This document shows positions 1 to 6,536 of a DNA stretch of 7,740 nucleotides, in pieces. Positions within the stretch are counted from its first letter, which is position 1. Each line of letters starts with the position of its first letter. Both the position numbers and the translations under genes were made by a program. The stretch is from Candidatus Micrarchaeaceae archaeon. GTDB lineage: Archaea > Micrarchaeota > Micrarchaeia > Micrarchaeales > Micrarchaeaceae. The notes beneath the pieces are model-generated. The model was not told where the DNA came from. It was given only the letters and a program-made list of their open reading frames with translations, and did not search any database. The stretch covers positions 1 to 7,740 of the forward strand of contig DAIDAQ010000062.1 in the NCBI GenBank assembly GCA_027310535.1. The letters run 5' to 3'.

Positions 1-726
1 GAGGCCATGGTATATTCCCTGGAAAAGGTCTATTCGTTTGCCCCATCATGGAGGGCAGAGAAGTCAAGAACAGTAAAGCACCTTGCGGAGTACTGGCACC
101 TTGAGCCTGAGATAGCCTATTTCGACAACGAGATGAACATGAAACTGCAGGAGAAGCTGATAAGCTATATAACAAATAGGTTGGCAAGAAACAACAGCGA
201 TATATTGAGGTTCTTCAATGTTGATCCTGAATCGCTGCTCAGAATAAAGCCGCCGTTCAAGCGCATCAGTTACACTGAGGCGATAGACTTCCTCCAACAG
301 AAGGGCTCATCTATAAAATGGGGCGAGGATTTCGGTGTAGAGCACGAGAAACTTCTTACAGAGGCCGAGGACAAGCCGATATTCGTCTGCAACTGGCCTC
401 GGGAGATAAAGGCGTTCTACATGTACACTGATCCGAAGAATGAGAAGATGGTAGTCTGTTCAGATATGCTAGCTCCACATGGTCACGGGGAGATAATAGG
501 AGGAAGCCAGCGTGAATGGCGCTACGACCAGCTCATTGGGAATATGAAGGAGAAAGGTCTGGAAATCGAAAACTACAAATGGTACTTAGACACAAGGAGG
601 TATGGGAGTGTGCCGCACTCAGGGTTCGGCGTTGGGATAGAGAGGGTAATAAAGTGGATGCTCAACATGGACCATATACGCGACGCGATACCGTTCCCGA
701 GGATGATCAACAGAATAGCCCCGTGA
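1..726 (+). CDS. asnS: Asparaginyl-tRNA synthetase, C-terminal part (5' cut by window edge)
   Basis: Class II aminoacyl-tRNA synthetase that charges tRNA-Asn with asparagine in the cytoplasm. The frame is open from base 1 (Glu-Ala before the first Met at 7), and the visible part begins inside the catalytic domain, so the true start lies upstream and the Met at 7 is internal. Motif 2 is seen as WRAEKSRT followed by HLAEYWHLEPE (about 49-105). Next come PREIKAFYM, then GEIIGGSQRE (about 487-516). Motif 3 GFGVGIERV (about 622-648) is followed by DHIRDAIPFPRMINRIAP, where the protein ends. The RRYGSVPHSGFG and FPRMINR signatures fit archaeal AsnRS better than the related AspRS. About 241 residues are visible, roughly the C-terminal half of a usual 430-residue enzyme. 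The polyprenol kinase gene follows after 6 nt, probably co-transcribed. No anomalies were seen. Confidence 0.95.
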   Translation, partial: EAMVYSLEKVYSFAPSWRAEKSRTVKHLAEYWHLEPEIAYFDNEMNMKLQEKLISYITNRLARNNSDILRFFNVDPESLLRIKPPFKRISYTEAIDFLQQKGSSIKWGEDFGVEHEKLLTEAEDKPIFVCNWPREIKAFYMYTDPKNEKMVVCSDMLAPHGHGEIIGGSQREWRYDQLIGNMKEKGLEIENYKWYLDTRRYGSVPHSGFGVGIERVIKWMLNMDHIRDAIPFPRMINRIAP

Positions 727-732
727 TTTAGC

Positions 733-1656
733 ATGGCTATCGTCTTTTACCTGCTGCCTGCCATTGCAGCCGTGCTAACTGCGCTGCAGCTCTACAGAAG
801 GCCTAGCAAACCTAGAATGTACGTTTTCTCGCTCTTTCTCTCCATAATATATGCGCTAGTTGTGATGTTTTCCTCAGAACTACCATTAGCCGGCATCATC
901 CCGCTTATGGCTCTTGCCATAATAGGCACAAATATGATCTTTTCTTACGCAAGGCACAGGGTTGACTTTCTTATAGGAGCTTCCAGCGCGCTTGGCGGCA
1001 TAGCATATCTGTCTATGCAAGCCACAACACAGATGGCAATAGAGGCATTTGCAGTAGGCTCATTTGTGGCGCTCGTGCTCAACTTCGGCTATTACCAAAA
1101 GGTCAGCAAGGAAAACAAAAAGCTGGAGAAGCAGCGCGATCTCTTTCAGATACTGATAGGAGTGGTAGCCATACTCTCATTCGTGCTGGTACAGCAATAC
1201 GCCTACCTGGCTGTGTTCGCTCTGGTGATGACCGGGTATATAATCGGGGGCGCACTCAGCCTGTACAGGCCTTTCAGGTTCCTGTCCTCTATCGAGCGTG
1301 TTGGGAGCGTCTTCGGGGCCGGCGCGATCTACATGGCTGTCGGAACCCTGCTCATACTCGGGAGCATCGGCGATTACAACTACATACTTTTGAGCCTCGT
1401 CGCGTTGTTGATCTGCGATGCTATAGCTACTATAATCGGAGTGCATGGAAGGCACAGTCTCCCGTACAACAGGAACAAGACTGTCGAAGGCACGCTAGCA
1501 TACTTTGTTGTGCTTGGCGTTGTCGGGTTCACGCTCGTCTCCTACTACGGGCTTCTGTTCGCCGCAGTCCTAGCCCTGCTCGAGAGTGCTCTTGAGACTA
1601 TCGATGACAACATCGCCGTTCCGATAGCGGCGATCGTGCTGTATTTCATAATATGA
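733..1656 (+). CDS. Dolichol/phytol kinase family membrane protein (SEC59/VTE5 type)
   Basis: Predicted CTP-dependent polyprenol kinase of 307 residues that would phosphorylate a dolichol-, phytol- or geranylgeraniol-like alcohol in the membrane. About ten hydrophobic segments span the protein, broken by a charged loop at about 122-137 (KVSKENKKLEKQRD). The family signature lies in the C-terminal third: CDAIATIIG at 228-236, with Asp229 as the expected metal/nucleotide residue; NKTVEGTLA at 248-256; and ESALETIDDN plus the following VP at 284-297. The N-terminal half is unspecific transmembrane sequence. The ATG at 733 is supported by an SD-like GTGAT (723-727) that overlaps the asnS stop, with 5 nt spacing. 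In archaea such an enzyme could supply the lipid phosphate carrier for N-glycans, which fits the glycosyltransferase genes next door, or could salvage isoprenoid alcohols. The family is clear; the substrate is inferred. Confidence 0.82.
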   Translation: MAIVFYLLPAIAAVLTALQLYRRPSKPRMYVFSLFLSIIYALVVMFSSELPLAGIIPLMALAIIGTNMIFSYARHRVDFLIGASSALGGIAYLSMQATTQMAIEAFAVGSFVALVLNFGYYQKVSKENKKLEKQRDLFQILIGVVAILSFVLVQQYAYLAVFALVMTGYIIGGALSLYRPFRFLSSIERVGSVFGAGAIYMAVGTLLILGSIGDYNYILLSLVALLICDAIATIIGVHGRHSLPYNRNKTVEGTLAYFVVLGVVGFTLVSYYGLLFAAVLALLESALETIDDNIAVPIAAIVLYFII

Positions 1657-1659
1657 GTG

Positions 1660-1698
1660 GCTGTCCCGGAAGGGAGCTAAACAGGTGCACTATTTTTT
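1660..1698 (+). terminator. Possible terminator for the asnS-kinase transcript
   Basis: Just after the kinase stop is a weak imperfect hairpin: GCT (1660-1662) and CCC (1665-1667) pair with GGG and AGC (1672-1677) around a GGAA loop. A run of six T follows at 1693-1698. Archaeal RNA polymerase commonly stops at oligo-T tracts, so the T-run is the stronger part of the call. It falls inside the last codons of the convergent glycosyltransferase gene, so the two transcripts would overlap at their 3' ends. The hairpin alone could be chance. Confidence 0.3.
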
Positions 1699-2532
1699 AT
1701 ATGCGCCGAATCTCCATCTCCTGGTCTCCTCCAGGTGCTTTTTCAGGAACTCATCGTCGCCATAGATGTACCTTTGGTTGTTGAGTTTCTTGTTGTATGA
1801 GTAAACACCCTTCATCCCTGCGACCGCGTATGCGAACCTCCAGACAAGATAGCTCAGGAGGCCCTTCTTCACTGCGAAGGCATAGAACTCTGGGAAAGAC
1901 TTGAATGCAACTGCCCTCTGTGTTTCAACCAGAGCCTTTATCTTGCGCATGACCTTCGACACGCTCGCGTACCTCCCGGATTCCCCGCCGCTTGGCGGGT
2001 TATAATAGAACTTCCTGAAGTTGGTCATGTACTCATGGCCAAGTATGACGTTTACGCCCTGGCTCTTCGCCCTCGCCCTCCATTCCATATCTTCTGCGGC
2101 GAAGATATCTTTCCAGTGCAGGTCGTATTTTAGGTAGTTAGAAAAGAAGCAGAGATCGCTATCCCTTATCTCGTTGTCCTTGAGTTCCCTCATCTCCTTT
2201 TTCATCAGGTCTATGAATGGCTTCTTGTAGTGCCTGTCTGAATCGAAGCTTATGACGTAGTCATGGGGTCTCGGCTTTCCCTTCTTGGCCATTAACTCAA
2301 CAGCAAGCCCTCTTCCTCTACCCCTCGTGCACTTCTGGCTTACATAATAACATCCCCTTATCCCTGGTATGTCCCTCGCCGCCTTTATGTCATCTATCGT
2401 GCTGTCGGTGCTGCAGTTGTCTGCTATGAAAACCATAGGGTGTAGCCCCTTCAGCGAGGCTATACTGTCCTTTATCAGACCCCCATTCTGGTAGGAGGTC
2501 GAATACGCGAATACTCTCCTTTCCCGTGCCAT
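1690..2532 (-). CDS. GT2-like (GT-A fold) glycosyltransferase
   Basis: Predicted cytoplasmic glycosyltransferase of 280 residues using an NDP-sugar donor; the acceptor is unknown. An N-terminal strand and nucleotide-binding segment run FAYSTSYQNGG (8-18). FIADNCSTDSTIDDI (35-49) is the usual GT2 beta-strand followed by D-N-x-S-T-D. GRGRGLAVEL is at 71-80. The DxD metal-binding motif is FDSD at 96-99 (Asp97, Asp99). AAEDMEWRARA (145-155) matches the acceptor-side ED segment of the fold. The C-terminus is basic, with one weakly hydrophobic stretch at 226-243 that could be membrane-associated. The ATG at 2532 is chosen because GGTG (2539-2542) lies 6 nt upstream; an in-frame GTG at 2541 would add three residues but is part of that SD. 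It is the last gene of a minus-strand trio, starting 16 nt after the upstream SDR stop. Donor and linkage cannot be read from the sequence. Confidence 0.8.
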   Translation of the reverse strand: MARERRVFAYSTSYQNGGLIKDSIASLKGLHPMVFIADNCSTDSTIDDIKAARDIPGIRGCYYVSQKCTRGRGRGLAVELMAKKGKPRPHDYVISFDSDRHYKKPFIDLMKKEMRELKDNEIRDSDLCFFSNYLKYDLHWKDIFAAEDMEWRARAKSQGVNVILGHEYMTNFRKFYYNPPSGGESGRYASVSKVMRKIKALVETQRAVAFKSFPEFYAFAVKKGLLSYLVWRFAYAVAGMKGVYSYNKKLNNQRYIYGDDEFLKKHLEETRRWRFGAYKK

Positions 2533-2548
2533 AAAAAACACCGTGGTT

Positions 2549-3475
2549 TCATTTGTCGTATAACATGCGGTTCTCCGTGAACCAATCCCTGGTCAGGTCC
2601 AATCCTTTGTGCAAGTCATAGTGCGGTTTCCATCCGAGTTGTTTCCTTATCTTTGTTATGTCAGCCTGCCACTTCACCGCACGGTCTTCTATCCTTCCAG
2701 GTTCGCTGTTCCACTTTGCCCTTACATTCTTATCTATAGATTTATATATTTTCACGACCTGTTCGAGCCTATACTGTTTGCCGAAGCCGATATTGTAAAT
2801 GGAACCGCTCTTTAGCCGCCCTTGTTTCTTGACGGCAAGATCATATGCGCTGCATATATCATCAGCAAAGACAAAGTCCCTTACATTGTTGGGTCTGCTA
2901 AGCTGCACCTCCCCCTTGTCCAAGGAGTTGAGTATCAGCTGCGGTATCAGCCTTGGTTTCTCTTCGTAATACCCATAAGCAGAGAAGATCCTGAATGTGA
3001 TTATTTTGGTGTGGCCGCCCGATGCTCTTTGCAGGCAATACTGCGTAGCCATAGCCTTTGAAAGCGCGTAGTCAGATTGAGGGTCAACGCCCATCGTCTC
3101 CTTCATCGGGGTTTTCTTCAACCCGTATTCGGCACTGGTACTAGTTTGCAGAAAGAGAGGCACCCCGCTTTCCATGCAGGCGTCTAAAACATTCATCAGT
3201 CCAAAAAGGTTTACTTCATAAATCCTTTGTCGGTCGTTTTGTGTTGGATAACCCCCGTAAATCGCACAGTTTATTGCCACGTCGGCTCCCAGTGCTTTAA
3301 TCCGTTTAGCTGTTTCTGTGCGGTCTGTTATGTCCAGTGACTGGGTGTTGTCCAGCCCGGCTAGTCTCCACATCGTTTTGTGCACAAACGGATATACCTC
3401 AAAGCCCGTCTTGCTGAAGAAGCGTGCCAGATTTGCTCCTATGAATCCCCCCGCACCAAATATTGCCACCCTCAT
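2549..3475 (-). CDS. NAD-dependent epimerase/dehydratase (extended SDR), NDP-sugar modifying
   Basis: Predicted NDP-sugar epimerase, dehydratase or reductase of 308 residues with a Rossmann fold. The N-terminus holds the dinucleotide motif GAGGFIG (7-13) after a beta strand. NCAIYGG (69-75) is the usual N-x-A region. The catalytic set is TSTSAEYG (111-118) with Tyr136 and Lys140 in YALSK. FRIFSAYG (161-168) and the substrate-domain segment RPNNVRDFVFADD (194-206) follow. The length is normal for extended SDRs. The SAEYG and RDFVFADDI pattern resembles enzymes making deoxy- or epimerised sugars for surface polysaccharides, but the exact reaction is not determined. The ATG overlaps the upstream glycosyltransferase stop as ATGA, and a strong SD (GAGGT, 3482-3486) sits 6 nt before it, so coupled translation is likely. 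The active site looks intact. Confidence 0.87.
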   Translation of the reverse strand: MRVAIFGAGGFIGANLARFFSKTGFEVYPFVHKTMWRLAGLDNTQSLDITDRTETAKRIKALGADVAINCAIYGGYPTQNDRQRIYEVNLFGLMNVLDACMESGVPLFLQTSTSAEYGLKKTPMKETMGVDPQSDYALSKAMATQYCLQRASGGHTKIITFRIFSAYGYYEEKPRLIPQLILNSLDKGEVQLSRPNNVRDFVFADDICSAYDLAVKKQGRLKSGSIYNIGFGKQYRLEQVVKIYKSIDKNVRAKWNSEPGRIEDRAVKWQADITKIRKQLGWKPHYDLHKGLDLTRDWFTENRMLYDK

Positions 3476-4457
3476 TGTAGTACCTCGCGTCTTCTCTTGT
3501 ATTCTCTATATATCAAATCGATAAGCAGGCTTATCCCACCCTCCTTGTATCTGTCAAGCTTCTTTATATTTGCTTCGTTCCGAAGCCCTAAATATACAGC
3601 CAGTCCCTCTCTTTTAGCCTCGTCGATTGCATAGAATATTCCCATTGGATATTTCTCCTTGTATCTCTTTACCCTTTTCATATCTGTGCCTATGCCCGAT
3701 ATTTCCCTAATGAAATTGCCGTACGTCCACGCCCTCCACAACCTTAGGCCAAGCTTCCACAAAAGGTAGTCAAAATTGTTCAGTTCCTGGTCAAGTCGGT
3801 GCAGTTTGGTGTACTGCACGGCAAGCGGTATCCTGTTTACCATCGCGCTGCCGAGCAGGTCCCCGTAAGACACCCTCTCTAATATATCTACCATATCATA
3901 ATTGATTGAGCTGCCCTTGCTCTTCTTGTAATGCTTTATGTACGCATCTTTCCCTGTGATCCTGAACACCCTACCTCTTACGATTCCGGGATCCTCATGT
4001 AGGTTTCCCTTCACTGCGACAGAGTCCTTCCTGTAAAGCCTTGTGATATACCACGAGTTGGTCTTTTGTTCTCCAAAATTCCCGCCCTGTAGATCCTCGT
4101 GCCTTCTAATAGCGGCTCCAGTATAACCTGATTTGTTCCTTGTTATCCTCTTGATTTCCCTTTTCAGCCCGGCGGTCAGGATTTCACCGGTGTCTAGCTG
4201 CAGGATCCATTCCCACCTGCACTTGCTGAGCACGTATGGCTTTATCGGGTCTGGGAACCCAAGGTTCTTTATGTGCAGTGTCCTTATTTTCCTTCTCTTG
4301 ATTTCGAAGACGTACGGGCTCGTGTCAGCGACTACTATCTCATCCGCCATGTCATATACGCTGTTGACCGTCCTTAGCAGCCACCCCTTGTCGTTGTATG
4401 AGAAAACAATTACAGATAGGATGCCATCGCCCTTCGGGTTTTTTTGACTTGCGTCAT
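3472..4457 (-). CDS. GT2-family glycosyltransferase with an apparent 5' frameshift at an A7 tract
   Basis: Predicted sugar transferase of the GT2 group related to WaaE/SPBc2-like enzymes. The first ATG in the main frame is at 4350 (292 residues). However, the frame stays open upstream and encodes a typical GT2 N-terminus, ILSVIVFSYNDKGW then NSVYDMADEIVVAD, with no ATG, GTG or TTG before it. An ATG at 4457 begins MTQVKK in another frame. Adding one A to the seven-A run (minus strand, 4439-4445), or a -1 shift there, joins the two into about 328 residues. Without a shift, the 4457 frame stops after 15 codons. From Met4350: EIVVAD 4-9, WEWILQLDTGE 46-56 where LDxDE is usual, and GNLHEDP 115-121 matching the conserved HE region. 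It overlaps the next SDR by ATGA. No clear SD precedes 4457 or 4350. It may be a sequencing error, a phase-variable or slippage-dependent gene, or a decaying one. Confidence 0.68.
3482..3486 (-). promoter_or_regulatory. Shine-Dalgarno site of the minus-strand SDR gene
   Basis: On the minus strand GAGGT lies 6 nt before the ATG at 3475, inside the last codons of the upstream glycosyltransferase gene. It supports the chosen start and independent ribosome loading on the SDR despite the ATGA overlap, so the SDR could be translated even if the upstream frame is disrupted. Confidence 0.6.
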
Positions 4458-4597
4458 TAGTGTCTCGGTGTGGGTTATTAGAGGTTGCTGGTCGCCCGGA
4501 AACTAGATGGACTTGACATTTGCATGTTTATCGCCGAAGCGGTCTTCATAACCATTTAACTACTACATCCTTCCCATAGGACATACTTTCTCAGTAG

Positions 4598-4765
4598 TTC
4601 CGAAGCCTTGACGTAAAGGCAGGACACTCGGATAACCGTAACTTCGAGAGCATCAAGCAGATAGGGCACGTCATCGGTCGTTCCGCCGGCAGGATAACAT
4701 ACGATGAAGTCAGTAGCATCGCAACAATGGCACCTATAGCGGCGCTGCTTTCAGTGCAGAAATAG
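4598..4765 (+). pseudogene. Possible remnant of an unrecognised gene (C-terminal tail)
   Basis: A 55-codon open stretch ends in TAG at 4763-4765 and is preceded by TAG at 4595-4597. It has no initiator near its beginning; the only ATG is at 4727-4735, close to the end. The codons look like those of neighbouring genes (ATA, AGG, AAG, AAC). The encoded text, such as NRNFESIKQIGHVIGRSAG and ITYDEVSSIA, has a protein-like composition, but I do not recognise a family. The complementary strand is also open in the same codon phase (4559-4750, 64 codons, no start), which is common opposite real coding sequence. It could be a decayed gene end or chance. Confidence 0.2.
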
Positions 4766-4833
4766 TTGGGGAACTTTCACTGGAAGCTATAAGTCATCAG
4801 CCGCCAGTTTGGGCAGAGCAGGGTTCATGGCGG

Positions 4834-4849
4834 TTAAAGGTATATATAA
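4834..4849 (+). promoter_or_regulatory. Archaeal TATA-box promoter of the transketolase operon
   Basis: TATATATAA at 4841-4849 is preceded by a purine-rich BRE-like TTAAAGG at 4834-4840. With the usual spacing of about 25 nt, transcription would begin near 4868-4874, leaving a leader of about 20-25 nt before the ATG at 4894. No good SD is visible in that leader. The genes downstream are separated by 5 nt or overlap, so this promoter probably drives transketolase N, transketolase C, the second SDR and the nucleotidyltransferase together. Confidence 0.6.
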
Positions 4850-4893
4850 CTTTCAATTCCTTATCATAATAATCCTGTTTATCAGTGCTGAAA

Positions 4894-5616
4894 ATGGAAT
4901 TGCAAAGCATAGCGGATTCGCTCAGGCAAGAGGTCATCTCGTTGCACAGGGACAGGCAGCTGCCCCATATAGGCTCTGCGCTCTCATGCCTTGATGTAAT
5001 GGTGGCACTTTATTTTGACGTCATGACAGCGGAGGATACATTTATCCTGAGCAAGGGTCATGCCGGTACAGCACTCTATTCGGTGCAGCACAGGAAGGGG
5101 TTAATCCCAGACAATCTTTATGAGGGCATCGGCAGAAATGGTTCGCCTCTTGCCGAACATACCAGTTATCCCGAAGGCATGGTGAAGCTGGGTTCGCTTG
5201 GGAACGGCCTCGGCATAGGCGTAGGTATGGCGATGGCGAATAAGATGGACGGCAGCAGAGGCAAGGTATATGTGCTTCTCAGCGACGGCGAAGTCCAAGA
5301 GGGAAGCACGCTGGAGGGACTGTGGATTGCAGGTAGGTTCAGATTGGGCAACCTCGTCGCAATTGTTGATTATAACAGATGGCAGGCTTACGACAGGACG
5401 GAAGACGTGCTTCCCTTGGCATGCACGGACAAAGCGGCCTCTGGTTACGGTTGGTCTGCCAAGCACGTAATGGATGGAAATGACACACAAAAGATGGCAG
5501 TGGAATTGGGTAGCTTAGCTGCTGGCACTCCGAACCTGCTTATCGCCCACACAACACTAGGCAAGGGCCTGCCGAACGAGGATGATCTGAGCACGCACTA
5601 CAAACCACCGAGTTGA
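4894..5616 (+). CDS. Transketolase, N-terminal (thiamine-pyrophosphate-binding) subunit
   Basis: One half of a split transketolase; with the next gene it would move two-carbon ketol units between sugar phosphates using thiamine diphosphate and a divalent metal in the cytoplasm. In 240 residues the landmarks are HIGSALSCLD (25-34), FILSKGHA (50-57, His56), GSLGNGLGIGVG (100-111), the cofactor motif SDGEVQEG (130-137) followed about 24 residues later by the VDYN Asn (161), then WQAYDRTEDVL (163-173), and a HYKPPS end. It is somewhat shorter than the methanogen-type N subunit (about 270). Serine replaces the usual Gly of GDGE, and QLPHIGSALS replaces the common GHxGGSLS; both resemble short transketolases found in polysaccharide gene clusters. 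ATG 4894 is chosen; GTG 4885 would add three residues. The C subunit starts 5 nt after the stop. Catalytic residues appear present. Confidence 0.88.
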   Translation: MELQSIADSLRQEVISLHRDRQLPHIGSALSCLDVMVALYFDVMTAEDTFILSKGHAGTALYSVQHRKGLIPDNLYEGIGRNGSPLAEHTSYPEGMVKLGSLGNGLGIGVGMAMANKMDGSRGKVYVLLSDGEVQEGSTLEGLWIAGRFRLGNLVAIVDYNRWQAYDRTEDVLPLACTDKAASGYGWSAKHVMDGNDTQKMAVELGSLAAGTPNLLIAHTTLGKGLPNEDDLSTHYKPPS

Positions 5617-5621
5617 ACCAA

Positions 5622-6536
5622 ATGAGATCCGCATTCGTCACTGAGCTGATGGAAAGGCTGAAATACGGTGAGGAGTTGTATTTACTCACGGGAGACGTCG
5701 GCTGGAACGCATTCGACAAGCTAAGAGAGCAGTTCCCAAAGAACTTCTACAACATCGGCCTTGCAGAGCAGAGTATGGTGCTGATCGCCATAGGGATGGC
5801 TCTCAAGGGAAAGGAGGTCTACACCTACTCTATCCTCCCATTTTCCGCATATAGAACATTCGAGCAGATACGCCTGGCATGCTACAACAACGCACCGATA
5901 CGCGCCGTTGGTATGGGCGTCGGCTATGATTACGACATAGGTGGCTGCACGCACTTCGGCCTTGAGGATATACAGGCCATGACCTCGCTGCCAAATATCA
6001 CTGTTGTAAGCCCAGCCGACAGCAGGGAAACAACGATGCTGCTGAGGCAGCTCAAGGGGATCAAGGGCCCCGCCTATATCAGGCTCTCGAAGAACAGCGA
6101 GCCGGAGCTGCATAACAGGCACGATAACATAAAGATAGGGCAGGCGCTGAGGATAATGGATGGAAAGGACGTACTGATAGTCACGACAGGTGCGATAACG
6201 AAGCTTGCTATCGAGGCCGCGCGGAGGCTGGAGGAGGACGGCATAAGCTGCGAGATATTGAATATGCATACGCTGAAGCCATTCGATGGCGATTCGGTAA
6301 GGAAGAGTGCCGGGGGCAAGCGCGCAATCGCTGTAATAGAGGAGAACAACGGCGGCTTGGCGAAACTAGTATCCATTGAATTGAGCGGTTCGTATGGTGG
6401 GCCTAACTGCAGGTTCATCAGCTTCAGGCTGCCCGATGAATTCAATAAAGAGGTCGGCAGGCGGGACTGGATGCTTGAGCGGGTGGGTCTAAAAGCCGAT
6501 GCTGTCTATAATAAAATAAAGCTAGCGGTAGAATGA
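5622..6536 (+). CDS. Transketolase, C-terminal (pyrimidine-binding) subunit
   Basis: Partner of the preceding gene; the two together cover a full transketolase. The first half is a transketolase pyrimidine domain: TGDVGWN (23-29), the catalytic Glu49 in NIGLAEQSM (44-52) that activates the thiamine ring, then CTHFGLEDI (109-117) and VVSPADSRE (128-136). The second half is a transketolase C-terminal domain with DVLIVTTG (183-190) and NMHTLKPFD (214-222). At 304 residues its length is usual for archaeal C subunits. ATG 5622 is chosen; an upstream in-frame TTG at 5613 would overlap the N-subunit stop as TTGA and add three residues. There is no clear SD for either, so translation may be coupled. 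Its 3' end overlaps the SDR start as ATGA. DXP-synthase-like or dehydrogenase E1-beta-like roles are less likely because the partner subunit is transketolase-like. Confidence 0.88.
   Translation: MRSAFVTELMERLKYGEELYLLTGDVGWNAFDKLREQFPKNFYNIGLAEQSMVLIAIGMALKGKEVYTYSILPFSAYRTFEQIRLACYNNAPIRAVGMGVGYDYDIGGCTHFGLEDIQAMTSLPNITVVSPADSRETTMLLRQLKGIKGPAYIRLSKNSEPELHNRHDNIKIGQALRIMDGKDVLIVTTGAITKLAIEAARRLEEDGISCEILNMHTLKPFDGDSVRKSAGGKRAIAVIEENNGGLAKLVSIELSGSYGGPNCRFISFRLPDEFNKEVGRRDWMLERVGLKADAVYNKIKLAVE

Larger units (their letters stand above)
4458..4893. other. Divergent intergenic region
   Basis: About 435 bp separate the minus-strand glycosyltransferase trio from the plus-strand transketolase operon. 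The right end holds a clear plus-strand TATA promoter. No equally convincing minus-strand promoter was found: TTAAATGGTTATG on the minus strand near 4545-4558 and CTAATAA near 4475-4482 are AT-rich but weak or badly spaced for a start at 4457. The middle (4559-4765) stays open on both strands in matching codon phase but has no good start codon, and may be the eroded tail of a gene. No tRNA, riboswitch, repeat array or long palindrome was seen. Confidence 0.6.

Noticed and set aside
4439..4445. A7 tract as a classical programmed -1 frameshift heptamer.
   Set aside because: The reading phase is GTC AAA AAA ACC, so the tandem X XXY YYZ arrangement is not met; kept only as a possible single-tRNA or polymerase slip, with no downstream pseudoknot evident.
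4133..4447. 104-codon plus-strand open frame opposite the glycosyltransferase 5' end.
   Set aside because: It lies antisense to clear GT2 coding sequence, has low-complexity hydrophobic text and no promoter or SD; treated as a shadow.
4558..4599. Inverted repeat AACTACT / AGTAGTT with an inner TCCT/AGGA stem, possible structured RNA.
   Set aside because: About one 7-bp match of this kind is expected by chance here, and the fold has a large asymmetric internal loop and no T-run.
4801..4833. Inverted repeat CCGCCA / TGGCGG with a 21-nt gap just upstream of the TATA box, possible operator.
   Set aside because: A 6-bp dyad at this spacing is expected several times by chance in a region of this size; only the position is suggestive.
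4809..4994. 61-codon plus-strand open frame starting before the TATA box.
   Set aside because: It spans the promoter and overlaps the transketolase N subunit in another frame, and its product looks unrelated to any family.
5721..6269. 182-codon minus-strand open frame under the transketolase C subunit.
   Set aside because: Antisense to conserved transketolase sequence; explained by codon bias of the real gene.
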